Numbered from the stretch's first letter, positions 44,126-53,655 are shown. The stretch: 64,000 nucleotides of DNA from Bryobacteraceae bacterium (GCA_026002875.1 BPGE01000001.1:1-64000), one strand, 5' to 3'. Made by a program: numbers and translations. The notes: a model not told the origin generated them from the letters alone.

Positions 44126-45140
44126 GACAGACTGGCTGCTGGTGGGAGGCGACACGATTCTCGGGCGCGAGATCCGCGATCTGATCGAAGAGCAGAAGCT
44201 GCCGGTGAACCTGACGCTGGCGGCGAGCCGCGCGGGGGAGAACGTGCTCTCCGCGCCGGAAGAGGAAGACTCCGACATCACGGTGATGCACGCGCTGGAC
44301 CGCACGCTGGTGGAGGCGGCCGATGTCGTGCTGCTGGGAGGGACGCGCGAAGCCAACGACCATGCGGCGGCGCTGGCGCGGCAGTGCGCCGAGCCGCCCG
44401 CGCTGGTGGATCTGACGGGGCAGTTCGAGGACCTGCCGGAGTCGCGGCTGCGGGCTCCGCTGCTGGAGACAGGCGGGGAGGAGGCTGGAGGCGAGGCGAT
44501 CCACACGCTGGCGCATCCGGCGGCGGTGGCGCTGGCGCGGCTGGTGGCGCTGCTGCATCCGAGGCACCGGCTGGCGCGCGTGGTTGCGACGATTCTGGAG
44601 CCCGTGAGCCAGCAGGGGCGCGCGGGGATCGACGAGCTGCACAATCAGACGCTGAGCCTGCTGAATTTCCGCGAGGTGCCGCAGGAGGTGTTCGGGGCGC
44701 AGGTGAGTTTCAACCTGCTGCCGCGCTACGGGAGCGGTGCGCCGCGGGCGCTGGCGGAGGCGGCGGGACGGATCGAGAAGCACCTGGCGACGCTGTGCGG
44801 AGCGCGGGGGCTGCCGCTGCCGTCGGTGCGGCTGATTCAGGCGCCGGTGTTCCACGGCTACTGCCTGAGCGTGTGGGCGGAGTTCGAGAAGCGGCCGCCG
44901 GTGGACGTGCTGGAGCGCGCGCTGGAGGAGGCGGGGCTGGACCTGCGGAGGGGCGATGTCGAGCCGGTGTCGAATGTCAGCGTGGCGGGACAGGTGGGTC
45001 TGGGCGTGAGCGACATCGCGGAGGACCACGCTGATGCGCAGGCGGCGTGGTTCTGGCTGGCTTTCGACAATCTGCGGGCGCATGCGGAAGCGGCGCTGCT
45101 GACAGCAGGGCTGCTGGCGCGGGGGAGGGAGGCGAAGTGA
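44118..45140 (+). CDS. Aspartate-semialdehyde-dehydrogenase-like protein without the catalytic Cys
   Basis: The 340-aa protein has an Asd-type fold: an N-terminal LLVGGDTILGREIRDLIEE nucleotide-binding start, and a C-terminal dimerisation domain (QVSFNLLPRYG, then VPVFHG-like APVFHGYCLSVWAEF). Where true Asd enzymes carry the N-C-S/T motif, this one has TLAHPAAVALARL, so the nucleophile is missing. It sits between pssA and lptE rather than with lysine or threonine genes. A non-catalytic or altered role in envelope biogenesis is likely. ATG 44118 is chosen over an in-frame start at 44085 because GAAGG precedes it. Confidence 0.72.
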   Translation: MRRTDWLLVGGDTILGREIRDLIEEQKLPVNLTLAASRAGENVLSAPEEEDSDITVMHALDRTLVEAADVVLLGGTREANDHAAALARQCAEPPALVDLTGQFEDLPESRLRAPLLETGGEEAGGEAIHTLAHPAAVALARLVALLHPRHRLARVVATILEPVSQQGRAGIDELHNQTLSLLNFREVPQEVFGAQVSFNLLPRYGSGAPRALAEAAGRIEKHLATLCGARGLPLPSVRLIQAPVFHGYCLSVWAEFEKRPPVDVLERALEEAGLDLRRGDVEPVSNVSVAGQVGLGVSDIAEDHADAQAAWFWLAFDNLRAHAEAALLTAGLLARGREAK

Positions 45141-45652
45141 GGCAGGCTGCCGCGCTGGCGCTGGCGCTGGCGGCGCTGGCGGGGTGCGGCTATCATGTGG
45201 GCGGGCGCGCGGACCTGCTGCCGTCTTCGCTGCGGACGATCGCGATTCCGGCGTTCGGCAACGCGAGCCCGCGCTACCGGCTGACCGGGCAGCTTCCGGC
45301 GGCGCTGACGCGCGAGTTTCTGACACGGACGCGCTACCGGGTGGTGGCCGATCCCAACGAGGCCGATGCGGTGCTCTATGGCACGGTGCGCAGCTATTTC
45401 AGTTTTCCGACGCTGTTCGATCAGCGCACGGGGCGCGCGTCGGGCGTGCAGGTGCACGTGTTTCTGGATCTGAAGCTGGTGGAGCGGGAAACGGGGAATG
45501 TGCTGTTCGAGCGGCAGAATTATGAATTCCGCGGCCGGTATGAGATTGCGGTGGATCAGGCGCAGTATTTCGACGAAAGCAGCACGGCGCTGGAGCGGCT
45601 GAGCCGCGAGGTGGCGAGGCAGGTGGTGAGTTCGATCCTCGAGGCTTTCTGA
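45137..45652 (+). CDS. lptE: LPS-assembly lipoprotein LptE
   Basis: GTG 45137 overlaps the previous stop and follows GGGAGGGAGG. The 171-aa protein has a lipobox LAALAGCGYHVGG (Cys17), the usual LptE beginning, and the conserved pattern LRTIAIPAFGN, then ALTREFLTRTRYRVV and a beta-rich rest. LptE plugs the LptD barrel that places LPS in the outer leaflet. It is followed by holA after four bases, the same pairing as in E. coli. Confidence 0.9.
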   Translation: MRQAAALALALAALAGCGYHVGGRADLLPSSLRTIAIPAFGNASPRYRLTGQLPAALTREFLTRTRYRVVADPNEADAVLYGTVRSYFSFPTLFDQRTGRASGVQVHVFLDLKLVERETGNVLFERQNYEFRGRYEIAVDQAQYFDESSTALERLSREVARQVVSSILEAF

Positions 45653-45656
45653 CGCG

Positions 45657-46715
45657 ATGACGCCGGAGCAGTTTTTACGGGATCTGGAGCGGAAGGGACC
45701 TCCGCCGCTGCTGCTGTTCGCGGGACCGGAGGACTGCCTGAGGAAGAAGTGCCGGGCGGCGCTGGCGGCGAAGTGCCTGACGGAAGAAGAGCGCGAGCAG
45801 GGCTACGTGCGGCACGATCTGGAAGAGATCCCGCTGGGCGAGGTGCTGGATGATGCGCGGTCGTTTTCGCTGTTCGCGCCGCGGAGGCTGATCTGGGTGT
45901 CGTCGGCGGAGGCGGCGCTGCCGCGGGGGCGGAGCGCCGAGGAGGAAGAGAACGGTCCGGCGAAGGGCGGGATGCCGGAGATGATCGCCGGGTACGCGAA
46001 GGATCCGCCGCCGGGGGTGACGCTGGTGTTCGACGCGCGGCGGTGGGATTTCGAGGGCGAGGACAAGACGCGGATGGAGCGGCTGCTGAAGTTTTACGCG
46101 GCGGCTGCGGTGGTCGAGTTCCGGCGGCTGGACCTGCGGCAGGCGCAGGAGCTGGCGCTGGAGCTGGCGGCGGCGCGCGGGCTGAAACTGGGGCGGCGCG
46201 AGGCGGAGCTGCTGGCGGCGGCGACGGCGGCTGACGGGATGCGGATCGAGACGGAAGTCGAGAAGCTGGCGCTGTCCTGCGGCGGGCGTGCAGCGACGGC
46301 GGCGGACATAGCGGCGCTCGTGCCGGATGCGGAGGAGTCCACGGTGTTCGAGCTGGTGGACGCGCTGGCGCGGCGGGACCGGAGGCGGGCGCTGGATCTG
46401 CTGGACCTGCTGGTGCGAGCCGGGGAGTACCTGCCGCTGGCGCTGATGTTTCTGGAGGGCGTGTTCCGGATGGCGCTGGCGGCGCGGGAGCAGAAGCTGC
46501 GGACGGCGCAGGACGTGCAGGGGTATTTCCAGAGGCTGGGGCTGCCGATGTGGAGGTCGCGCGCGGAGCAGATCCATGCGGCGGCGTCGCGGTTCACGGC
46601 GGCGCAGCTGGCGGCGGGGATCGAAGCGATCTTCGAGGCGGACAGCGGGATGAAGTCGACGCGTCCGGACGACCGGCTGGTGATGGAGCGGTTCATCCTG
46701 AAGCTGACGGCGTGA
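45657..46715 (+). CDS. holA: DNA polymerase III subunit delta
   Basis: The 352-aa protein has the HolA layout: an N-terminal LLLFAGPEDCLRKKC (a degenerate P-loop-like start), a middle VTLVFDARRW segment, RIETEVEKLALSCGG, and a helical collar domain ending MKSTRPDDRLVMERFILKL. Delta opens the sliding clamp in the clamp loader. Linkage with lptE is conserved in many bacteria. It is the last gene of the plus-strand lipid operon. Confidence 0.9.
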   Translation: MTPEQFLRDLERKGPPPLLLFAGPEDCLRKKCRAALAAKCLTEEEREQGYVRHDLEEIPLGEVLDDARSFSLFAPRRLIWVSSAEAALPRGRSAEEEENGPAKGGMPEMIAGYAKDPPPGVTLVFDARRWDFEGEDKTRMERLLKFYAAAAVVEFRRLDLRQAQELALELAAARGLKLGRREAELLAAATAADGMRIETEVEKLALSCGGRAATAADIAALVPDAEESTVFELVDALARRDRRRALDLLDLLVRAGEYLPLALMFLEGVFRMALAAREQKLRTAQDVQGYFQRLGLPMWRSRAEQIHAAASRFTAAQLAAGIEAIFEADSGMKSTRPDDRLVMERFILKLTA

Positions 46716-46800
46716 TCTGGCGCGCGGGCGGGGGAACGCGCGGGGCGGGTTTCTGCCCGAGACAGGACGCTGCGGACAGGGTAGGATCATCCAACCAGAT

Positions 46801-48180
46801 ATGCGCGTGATCTGTTTCCTTGCCGCCGCCGGCGCCATGGCGCTCGTCCATGCTCAGGAGAAGACGGGGCTGTGGCAGCTGAGCGGTCAGATGGAAGAGC
46901 TGGTGCGGCGGGTGGATCCGGCGGTGGTGCAGATCCTGACCACGGGATTCCAGCGCGGGGAAAGCGGCGAAGCGCCGGTGGTGCGGGTGAGCCGGGGCAA
47001 CGGCTCGGGCGTGATCGTCGATCCGGCAGGCTACATCGTGACGAACGAGCACGTGGTGCGCAACGCCCGCTCGATCGCGGTGCTCGTGCCAGAGATGGAT
47101 GAAGAGGGGCGCTTCCAGTCGATCGTGAAGCCGGGCGGCAAGCGGTATCCGGCGCGGCTGATCGGGCAGGACTCGCAGACCGACATCGCGGTGCTGAAGA
47201 TTGAAGCGGAGAACCTGCCGCACCTGTCCTTCGCCGACTCCGACCGGCTGAGGCAGGGGCAGCTGGTGCTGGCTTTCGGCAGTCCGTACGGGCTGGAGAA
47301 CACGGTGACGATGGGCGTGATCAGCTCCGTGGCGCGGCAGGTGAGACCGGATGATCCGATGATCTACCTGCAGACCGATGCGGCGATCAATCCGGGCAAC
47401 AGCGGCGGACCGCTGGTCAACCCCGCGGGCGAGATTGTGGGGATCAACACGTTCATCGTGTCGGCCACGGGCGCGAGCGCGGGGGTGGGCTTCGCGGTGC
47501 CGTCCAACATCGCGCGGACCGTGTACGAGCAGATCCGCAAACACGGCCACGTCCGGCGCGGGCAGATCGGGGTGATTGCGCAGACGATCACGCCAGACAT
47601 CGCGCGGGCGCTGAAGCTGCCGCAGGACTTCGGCGTGATCCTGGCCGATGTTGCGCCCGGCAGCGCAGCGGCGGCGGCGGGGCTCGAAGCCGGAGACATC
47701 GTGCTGACGATGGAGGGCAAGCTGATGGAGAACGCGCGGCAGTTCGGCGTGAACATTTACGGGAGCGCGGGGCGCACGGTGACGCTTGAACTGCTGAGGA
47801 ACGGGCAGAAGCTGACGCGGCGGGTGGCGGTGATGGAGAGGCCGCGCGACCCGGACCGGCTGCTGTCGCTGCTGGAGGGCGACACGAACTACATCGCGCG
47901 GCTGGGCATTCTGGCGGTGGATCTGGACGAGCGGGTGACGCCGCTGCTTCCGCCGGTGCGGCGGCTGAACGGGGCGGTGATCGTGGGCGTGGTGGCCGAT
48001 CTGGCGCCGGACGGGGAAACGCTGCTGCCGGGCGACGTGATCTTCGCCATCAACGGGCGCCGCGTGGGCGGGCTGGAGGATCTGAAAAAAGCGGCCGCGG
48101 CGATTCCGGCGGGGGAGCCGGTGGTGCTGCATCTGGAGCGGATGGGGCAGCAGCAGTTCGTGGTGGCGGCGCTGGAGTAG
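46801..48180 (+). CDS. HtrA/DegP-like serine protease with two PDZ domains
   Basis: The 459-aa protein has a signal peptide (MRVICFLAAAGAMALVHA). The trypsin-like triad is complete: His84 (VTNEHVV), Asp128 (DSQTDIAVLKIE) and Ser201 (NPGNSGGPLV). Two PDZ domains follow at about 250-340 and 360-455. It should degrade or refold damaged envelope proteins. A TAGGAT box at 46782-46787 may be the -10 element. Confidence 0.92.
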   Translation: MRVICFLAAAGAMALVHAQEKTGLWQLSGQMEELVRRVDPAVVQILTTGFQRGESGEAPVVRVSRGNGSGVIVDPAGYIVTNEHVVRNARSIAVLVPEMDEEGRFQSIVKPGGKRYPARLIGQDSQTDIAVLKIEAENLPHLSFADSDRLRQGQLVLAFGSPYGLENTVTMGVISSVARQVRPDDPMIYLQTDAAINPGNSGGPLVNPAGEIVGINTFIVSATGASAGVGFAVPSNIARTVYEQIRKHGHVRRGQIGVIAQTITPDIARALKLPQDFGVILADVAPGSAAAAAGLEAGDIVLTMEGKLMENARQFGVNIYGSAGRTVTLELLRNGQKLTRRVAVMERPRDPDRLLSLLEGDTNYIARLGILAVDLDERVTPLLPPVRRLNGAVIVGVVADLAPDGETLLPGDVIFAINGRRVGGLEDLKKAAAAIPAGEPVVLHLERMGQQQFVVAALE

Positions 48181-48186
48181 CGCGCC

Positions 48187-49797
48187 TCAGCGGGACTGGA
48201 GGCGCTGCAGGGCCGCTTGGCGGTTGCGCCGGGCGTTTTCGTAGCCGGGGTTGAGGGCGAGTGCGCGGTCGAAGTCTTCGACGGCCTCTTTGTAGCGGCC
48301 GAGGCGCATCAGCACGTAGCCGCGGGCGTTCCAGGCAAGCGCGGCGGAGGGGTTGAGGGCGACGGCGCAGTTGAGCGGTTCGAGGGCTTCCTGGATGCGG
48401 TCCTGCTGGATGAGGCGGCGGCCTTCGGCGTGGCAGGCTTCCGCGCGGCGGAGGGCCTCTCTGTCAAGCGGGGCGGGCTTTGTCCCGGCGGCCGGCTCCT
48501 GAGCCGCAGGGGCGGCGGTGTTTTGCGCCGGGGTCTCAGCGGGCTGGGCGGGGGGCGGCTGCGGGACGCTCAAGGGCTTCGGCGCCGCGGCTTGTTCGGC
48601 CGGGGCGGGGGCAGGGGCAGGAGGCGGCGTGGCGGCGGCGCGCTTTTCGGCGACAGTCCGGCGGGCGCGCTCGGCGAGCGAGCGGATTTCGGCGTTCTGC
48701 GGGTCGAGTTCGAGGGCCTTTTCGAGGTCGCTGAGGGCTTCCTCGTAGCGATTGAGCAGGAAGTAGGCCGAGCCGCGGGCGAACCAGCCCACTGGATTGC
48801 GCGGCTCGAGTTCGATGGCGGCGGTGCGGTCCCGGAGGCCGAGCTCGTGCATGCCGAGCACGTGGAGCGAGCCGCCGCGGGCGATGAGGGCGGCGGCGTT
48901 CTTGGGTTCCGCTTCGAGCGCCCTGTTGCGGTCTTCCAGGGCATCTTCGTGGCGGCCGAGGCGGCTGTAGAGATCGGCGCGCAGCAGGAGCGCGCGGACG
49001 AAGCCGGGGCGGGCTTCGATGGCTGCCGTATAATCGGCCATGGCGTTTTCGCGCTGGCCGAGGACATCATGGGCGGCGCCGCGGAACAGGTACGCCTCGG
49101 CGCGGCGCGGCCAGTCTGCGGGCGCGAGCTTCAGGGCCGCATCGAGATCGGCGAGGGCGCGCTCGAAGCGGCCGGCGTCGCCGTGGGAGCGGCCGCGCTC
49201 GAGCAGGGCGTCGAAGAGGCGGGGATCGAGCTCGAGCGCGCGGTCCAGGTCTTCGATGGCGTCATGATAGCGGCCGAGCGAGGCGAGGACGCGGCCGCGG
49301 GCCAGCCAGGCGAGCGGATCGTCGAGCCTGAGCCGGATGGCGCGCTCCAGGGCGGCAAGGGCCTCGTCTTTCCTGTCCAGCGCCGCGAGCGCCTCGCCGC
49401 GGCCGCGCTGGACGGCGGAGGTTTCGTGGCCCTGCCGGAGGCACTGATCGAAATCCCGGAGCGCGCCGGCGGCATTGCCGCGCCGGAGCAGCAGCTCGCC
49501 CCGCAGCCGGAGGGCGTCGGGATCGGAGCGGTTCAGGCCAAGCGCGCGGCCGATGTCGGCTTCGGCTTCCTCAAGCCGCTCCATCCGAAGGAGGATGCCG
49601 GCGCGGCGCCGCAGAGCCGCGGAAGAGCGGGGGTTGAGGCGCAGGACTTCTTCGTAGGCGGAGAGCGCCTCCTGCCATTGGCCTTCCTGCTCGAAGCGGA
49701 CGCCGCGCTCGTAGGCGGCCTGGGCGGTTCTGGCGGCGGGCTGGGCTGACAAAGAGAGGGCGGCTGCGAGGGCGAGGCACACCGCCGCCGTATTCAT
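48187..49797 (-). CDS. Secreted TPR-repeat protein
   Basis: The 536-aa protein has a signal peptide (MNTAAVCLALAAALSLSAQP) after a good ribosome binding site GGAGGAG. About ten TPR units fill residues 25-390 (typical ALSAYEEVLRLNPRSSAALRR). A Pro/Ala linker follows near 400-455, then two or three more TPRs at the end. It is probably a periplasmic scaffold; partners cannot be read from the sequence. The frame is open to 49833, but the ATG at 49797 has the ribosome binding site and leader. Confidence 0.82.
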   Translation of the reverse strand: MNTAAVCLALAAALSLSAQPAARTAQAAYERGVRFEQEGQWQEALSAYEEVLRLNPRSSAALRRRAGILLRMERLEEAEADIGRALGLNRSDPDALRLRGELLLRRGNAAGALRDFDQCLRQGHETSAVQRGRGEALAALDRKDEALAALERAIRLRLDDPLAWLARGRVLASLGRYHDAIEDLDRALELDPRLFDALLERGRSHGDAGRFERALADLDAALKLAPADWPRRAEAYLFRGAAHDVLGQRENAMADYTAAIEARPGFVRALLLRADLYSRLGRHEDALEDRNRALEAEPKNAAALIARGGSLHVLGMHELGLRDRTAAIELEPRNPVGWFARGSAYFLLNRYEEALSDLEKALELDPQNAEIRSLAERARRTVAEKRAAATPPPAPAPAPAEQAAAPKPLSVPQPPPAQPAETPAQNTAAPAAQEPAAGTKPAPLDREALRRAEACHAEGRRLIQQDRIQEALEPLNCAVALNPSAALAWNARGYVLMRLGRYKEAVEDFDRALALNPGYENARRNRQAALQRLQSR

Positions 49798-49822
49798 GGA
49801 ACTCCTCCTCCGGCGCATCTTA

Positions 49823-52306
49823 CTACAGGGCACGGATGATCTCTTCCAGCTGCCGGGCCAGGGCGGCGTGATCGTCGCCTTCCAGCCGGACGGGCTTTCC
49901 GATCCTGACGCGCACGAAGCCCGGACGCGGGAACTTCCAGTCGGGATGGAGGACGCGGTTGGAGCCGCGGATGCGCACGGGCACGACGGGAATGCCGAGC
50001 CGCGCCGCCATCATGCCGATGCCGGGCAGAAAGGGCAGGATCGATTCGTCGCGGCTGTGCTTGCCTTCCGGGAAGATGAGCGGGCACCAGCCCTCGCCGG
50101 CGAGTTCGCCGAGGTAGCGGAGCGCCTCGCGCGCGCCCGCCTCGCGCTGCGGAATGGGCACGGCGTTGAAGACGAGGCAGGCGAGGTAGTAGTTGAGCGA
50201 GTTGGTGAGCCGTTTCCACCACGGGAAGCGCTCGGGGTGGAAGTGGGCGTCGAAGAACTCCTTGCGCATGGCGGGGGCGAGGCGGTGCCGCCACTTCCAG
50301 GGCATGGCGATGAAGAGGACGGGCGTGTCGAAGTAGCCCTGGTGGTTGGAGGCGAACAGGACGGGCGGCTCGAGGCCATCGAGGTTCTCGCGGCCTTCGA
50401 CGCGCACCCAGGCGAAGATGCGGGCCAGCCACAGGACCCAGGCGTTGAGGTGGAAGACGCGGTGCCAGCGCGCCCAGCGGCTGCGGCTCCAGCGGGGGAA
50501 TTCGAAGGGCTCGGCGGGCGGCGCGGGGGGCGCTTTTTCGAGCTGCTTCAGATCGGCGACGGTGCGGGCGGAGGCGAAGGCGGTTTCGTCGAGGGTGCGG
50601 CCGAGCTGCTGCTCGAGCGCGACCATGAGCTCGATGCGGTCGAGCGAGCTGAGGCCGAGGCCTTCGAGCGGGGTGTCCGGGGACAGTTCGCGGCCGCCGG
50701 CATAGCGGGCGAGGATCGCCGCGACGGGATCTTCGGCGGCACGCGGCGCGGCTGAAGGCGCGGCGCCGGAGACATGCTGGCGGATGACGCGCCGCTTGAG
50801 CTTGCGCGTGCCCTCGGTGCGCGGCAGTTCCGGCTCCGGCCAGACGGTGAAGGCGCGGATTTTCTGGTGTTCCTCGAGCCGGGCGTTGGCTTCGCGGATG
50901 ACGGCTTCCGCATCCGTTCCTGCTTCGAGAACGAGAGCGGCGTGCACGGTTTCACCGCCCGGGCCGGGGACGCCGACGACGGCCGATTCGCGGACGCCGC
51001 GGATCGCGTTGAGGACCTTCTCGACGTCTTCGGGAAAGACGTTGCGGCCGTCGGGCAGCACGATCATTTCCTTCTTGCGGCCCCTGATGTAGAGCCGCCC
51101 GTCGGAGTCGAGCTCGCCGATGTCGCCGGTATGCAGCCAGCCGTCTTCGAACGCTTCGGCGGTGGCTTCGGGATCGTTGAAGTAGCCGGAGGTGATGTTG
51201 GGCCCGCGCACGAGCACCTCGCCGTCGGGGGCGATGCGGATTTCGACTCCGGCGATCGGCTTGCCGACCGAGCCCTGGCGCGCATGGAAGGGGTGGTTGA
51301 GGGTGACGATGGGCGCAGCCTCTGTGAGCCCGTAGCCCTGGATGACGGCGAAGCCCAGCCCTCCCCAGAATTTTTCGAGCGCGCCGTCGAGCGCTGCGCC
51401 GCCGACGATGAAGCTCCAGAACTTCCAGCCGAACAGGCGGTGGACGCGGCGGTAGCGCCACCAGCGCCACCAGAATTTCTCGCCCGGGGGCGCGGGCTCG
51501 GCCGCCTCCGGCGCCACGGCGAGGATGTATTCGCGGAGCAGTTCGAGGATGCGCGGCACGGAGACGAGCACGCTGATGCGGCGCGTGCGGATCTGGCGGA
51601 CGATCTCGCGCGGGTCCTGCGTGCGCAGGAAGACCACGGCGCCGCCGAGGATGGGCGGAATGAACGCCGCCATCGCCTGCCCGAACATGTGGCTCAGCGG
51701 GAGGAGATCCAGGAAGCGGATGGGGTGGAAGGGGCGGGCGTAGTGGAGATATTTGCGGATCTCGCGCTCGACGGGAACAATGTTGGCGAGAATGTTGCGG
51801 TGCGTGATGACGACGCCCTTGGGGTCCGCCGTGGCGCCGGAGGTGAACAGGATCTGCACGGTGTCGGCGGCGGAGATCTCCACGGGTTCGACCGGGGGCG
51901 CGGGCGTGCGCCATTCGAGGCTGGCGAGCTTCCAGACGGGGACGCCGGGCGGGGGCGCTTCGAGAAGAACAGCGTCGCCGAGGAGGATGGCTTTCGGCGC
52001 GGTGATGCGGACGACGCGCTCGAGAAAATCGGGGGAATGTTTTTCGTCGATGGGCACGACGGCGGCGCCGCGCAGCAGACAGCCCCAGAAGGCGGCGATC
52101 CATGCGGGTCGGTTCTCGCTCCAGAGGATGACGCGGTCGCCGCGCCCGACGCCCTGTTGCTTGAGCCGCAGGGCGAAACGGCGCGCCGCGGCGCCGAGCT
52201 GCTCATAGGTGTAGGAGCGCGGGCGCACGCCGTCGTCGAAGACGAGGGCCGTGCCCTTCTGCGCCACGACGGACTCGAAGAAGTCGAGGAGCGTGTCGCG
52301 CTTCAT
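49823..52306 (-). CDS. Acyl-CoA/ACP synthetase - ACP - acyltransferase fusion
   Basis: The 827-aa protein has three modules. First is an AMP-binding ligase (residues 1-510), with VQILFTSGATADPKGVVITH, GYGLTEAAPIV and DGWLHTGDIGELDSDG. Second is an acyl carrier domain (about 515-590) with Ser554 in LGLSSLDRIEL as the expected pantetheine site. Third is a PlsC-type acyltransferase (600-827) with SNHQGYFDTP (His655, Asp660) and FPEGKHSRDES. It could activate a free fatty acid, hold it on its own carrier and transfer it to a lysophospholipid, like Aas but with reversed order and no MFS part. Confidence 0.88.
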   Translation of the reverse strand: MKRDTLLDFFESVVAQKGTALVFDDGVRPRSYTYEQLGAAARRFALRLKQQGVGRGDRVILWSENRPAWIAAFWGCLLRGAAVVPIDEKHSPDFLERVVRITAPKAILLGDAVLLEAPPPGVPVWKLASLEWRTPAPPVEPVEISAADTVQILFTSGATADPKGVVITHRNILANIVPVEREIRKYLHYARPFHPIRFLDLLPLSHMFGQAMAAFIPPILGGAVVFLRTQDPREIVRQIRTRRISVLVSVPRILELLREYILAVAPEAAEPAPPGEKFWWRWWRYRRVHRLFGWKFWSFIVGGAALDGALEKFWGGLGFAVIQGYGLTEAAPIVTLNHPFHARQGSVGKPIAGVEIRIAPDGEVLVRGPNITSGYFNDPEATAEAFEDGWLHTGDIGELDSDGRLYIRGRKKEMIVLPDGRNVFPEDVEKVLNAIRGVRESAVVGVPGPGGETVHAALVLEAGTDAEAVIREANARLEEHQKIRAFTVWPEPELPRTEGTRKLKRRVIRQHVSGAAPSAAPRAAEDPVAAILARYAGGRELSPDTPLEGLGLSSLDRIELMVALEQQLGRTLDETAFASARTVADLKQLEKAPPAPPAEPFEFPRWSRSRWARWHRVFHLNAWVLWLARIFAWVRVEGRENLDGLEPPVLFASNHQGYFDTPVLFIAMPWKWRHRLAPAMRKEFFDAHFHPERFPWWKRLTNSLNYYLACLVFNAVPIPQREAGAREALRYLGELAGEGWCPLIFPEGKHSRDESILPFLPGIGMMAARLGIPVVPVRIRGSNRVLHPDWKFPRPGFVRVRIGKPVRLEGDDHAALARQLEEIIRAL

Positions 52307-52338
52307 CCCTCTTCATCGTAGCCGCGGGGCGCGGCCGG

Positions 52339-52935
52339 TCACTGAATGGTGCTCGAGCCCTCGACGCCGAGCGTCGCGTCCGGGATGTTGCGGTTGATGT
52401 AGTTGTCGAGGTTGATGACGTAGGTTTCCGGCGCGTCGATCAGCACGGGCGAGTGGGTGGCGCAGATGATGCGGAACTTCTTCTGGTCCACGAGCTCCAT
52501 CAGCATCTTGAGAATCCGGCGCTGGTTGGAGACCGAGAGGGCCATCTCGGGCTCGTCGAGCAGCAGCATGGTGCCATCCGGCAGAGCGGGGAACGTTTCG
52601 CGGAACAGGGAAAGCATCACCTGGCCGTGGGAGGCCATCTGGATGAACTCGCGCATCTGCGGGTTGTTCTGGAACAGCTCGAGATGCATGCGCGGGTTGT
52701 GATGCTCGGCGTCGAAGAGGAAGACGCGCGGCGATTCGACTTTGTTCTCCACCCTGTAGATGTAGCCTTCCACCTCCTCGCCGCGCATGGCGTAGTAGAT
52801 CGAGTGCAGCAGGGTGGACTTGCCGCAGCCGTTCTCGCCGGTGAGCAGGATCAGGGGATGCCGCAGATCGACGATGAGCGGCATGTGGAAGTTGAGGTTC
52901 ACCAGAACCGGGTGGGCCAGAATTTTCAGGAACAT
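52339..52935 (-). CDS. Small AAA-type ATPase (ABC/OLD-like)
   Basis: The 198-aa protein has Walker A GENGCGKST (33-41), Walker B MLLLDEPE (Asp127, Glu128) and a switch His161 (CATHSPVLI). It is a single compact ATPase domain without nuclease or membrane part. Proteins of this kind occur alone in many genomes; some act in defence or DNA handling, but the role here is unknown. It ends 33 bases before the acyl synthetase gene begins on the same strand. Confidence 0.8.
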   Translation of the reverse strand: MFLKILAHPVLVNLNFHMPLIVDLRHPLILLTGENGCGKSTLLHSIYYAMRGEEVEGYIYRVENKVESPRVFLFDAEHHNPRMHLELFQNNPQMREFIQMASHGQVMLSLFRETFPALPDGTMLLLDEPEMALSVSNQRRILKMLMELVDQKKFRIICATHSPVLIDAPETYVINLDNYINRNIPDATLGVEGSSTIQ

Positions 52936-52953
52936 GCCAGAGGGTCTGATTCC

Positions 52954-52959
52954 AGAATA
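52954..52959 (-). promoter_or_regulatory. Extended -10 box (TGC-TATTCT) for the ATPase gene
   Basis: TGCTATTCT on the minus strand (52962 to 52954) lies 18 bases upstream of the ATG at 52935. The -35 region is not clear. Confidence 0.4.
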
Positions 52960-52981
52960 GCAGCCGGGGTTGCAAAGACCT

Positions 52982-53608
52982 TCAGCGGCGGAGCCGGAAG
53001 CGGCGGAACGAGGCGGTGTTGAAGAAGCTGCCGAGGCCGATGCGCCCGGCGCCGAGGCTCAGATCGACGGCTTTGAGGGAGGGCGAGGTGCGGCCGTCGA
53101 CCCACGCCTGGACGAGCCCTTTTGCAGCGTCATACTGCATGCGCACCGCATGCCAGCCATCGGTGGGCAGAGAGCCGGGGCCTTCGAGCGGGCTGATGCG
53201 GACGCGGTCGCCGCCGAAGCAGTGAAACACCCCGTTGTGGACTTCGACCTGGGAAGCGGCGTCGTCGGACAGGTGGACGTAGTTGAAGTAGCCGTCTTTC
53301 TGCCAGGCGTAGACGAGAATGAGCGAGCCCTTCGGCGCAGAGCGCCTGACTTCCACCTCGAGGGTGAACTTCGCCAGCGGCTCCGTGCGGGCGAGAGCGA
53401 ACTGGATGGGGCGGCGCGGGTTGGCCTGCTGGGGGCGGGCGGTCAGAAGGTGGAGTTCCCCGTTGTCGACTTTCCAATCGGCGGCGGAGATCACCTGCCA
53501 GCGGAGGCCGAAGGCTTCGATCTCTTCGGCGAGAGGCGGCGTGGCGGGTCTGCCGCTCTGGGCGGAGGCAAGGAGAGGAACCGGGGCGAGGAAGGAGCGG
53601 CGCAGCAT
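52982..53608 (-). CDS. Secreted LamG/DUF1080-like beta-sandwich protein
   Basis: The 208-aa protein has a short leader (MLRRSFLAPVPLLASAQS). The mature part follows the pattern of concanavalin-like domains: ADWKVDNGELHLL, then FTLEVEVRRSAPKGSLILVY, YFNYVHLSDD, GWHAVRMQYDAAKGLVQAWV, then GRIGLGSFFNTASFRRFRL. Such domains usually bind or hydrolyse sugars; no catalytic pair is obvious. It is an isolated minus-strand gene. Confidence 0.72.
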   Translation of the reverse strand: MLRRSFLAPVPLLASAQSGRPATPPLAEEIEAFGLRWQVISAADWKVDNGELHLLTARPQQANPRRPIQFALARTEPLAKFTLEVEVRRSAPKGSLILVYAWQKDGYFNYVHLSDDAASQVEVHNGVFHCFGGDRVRISPLEGPGSLPTDGWHAVRMQYDAAKGLVQAWVDGRTSPSLKAVDLSLGAGRIGLGSFFNTASFRRFRLRR

Positions 53609-53655
53609 GGCTCCATCACATCAAAACGGGCCGCGGGGCACAATGCGGGACGAGA

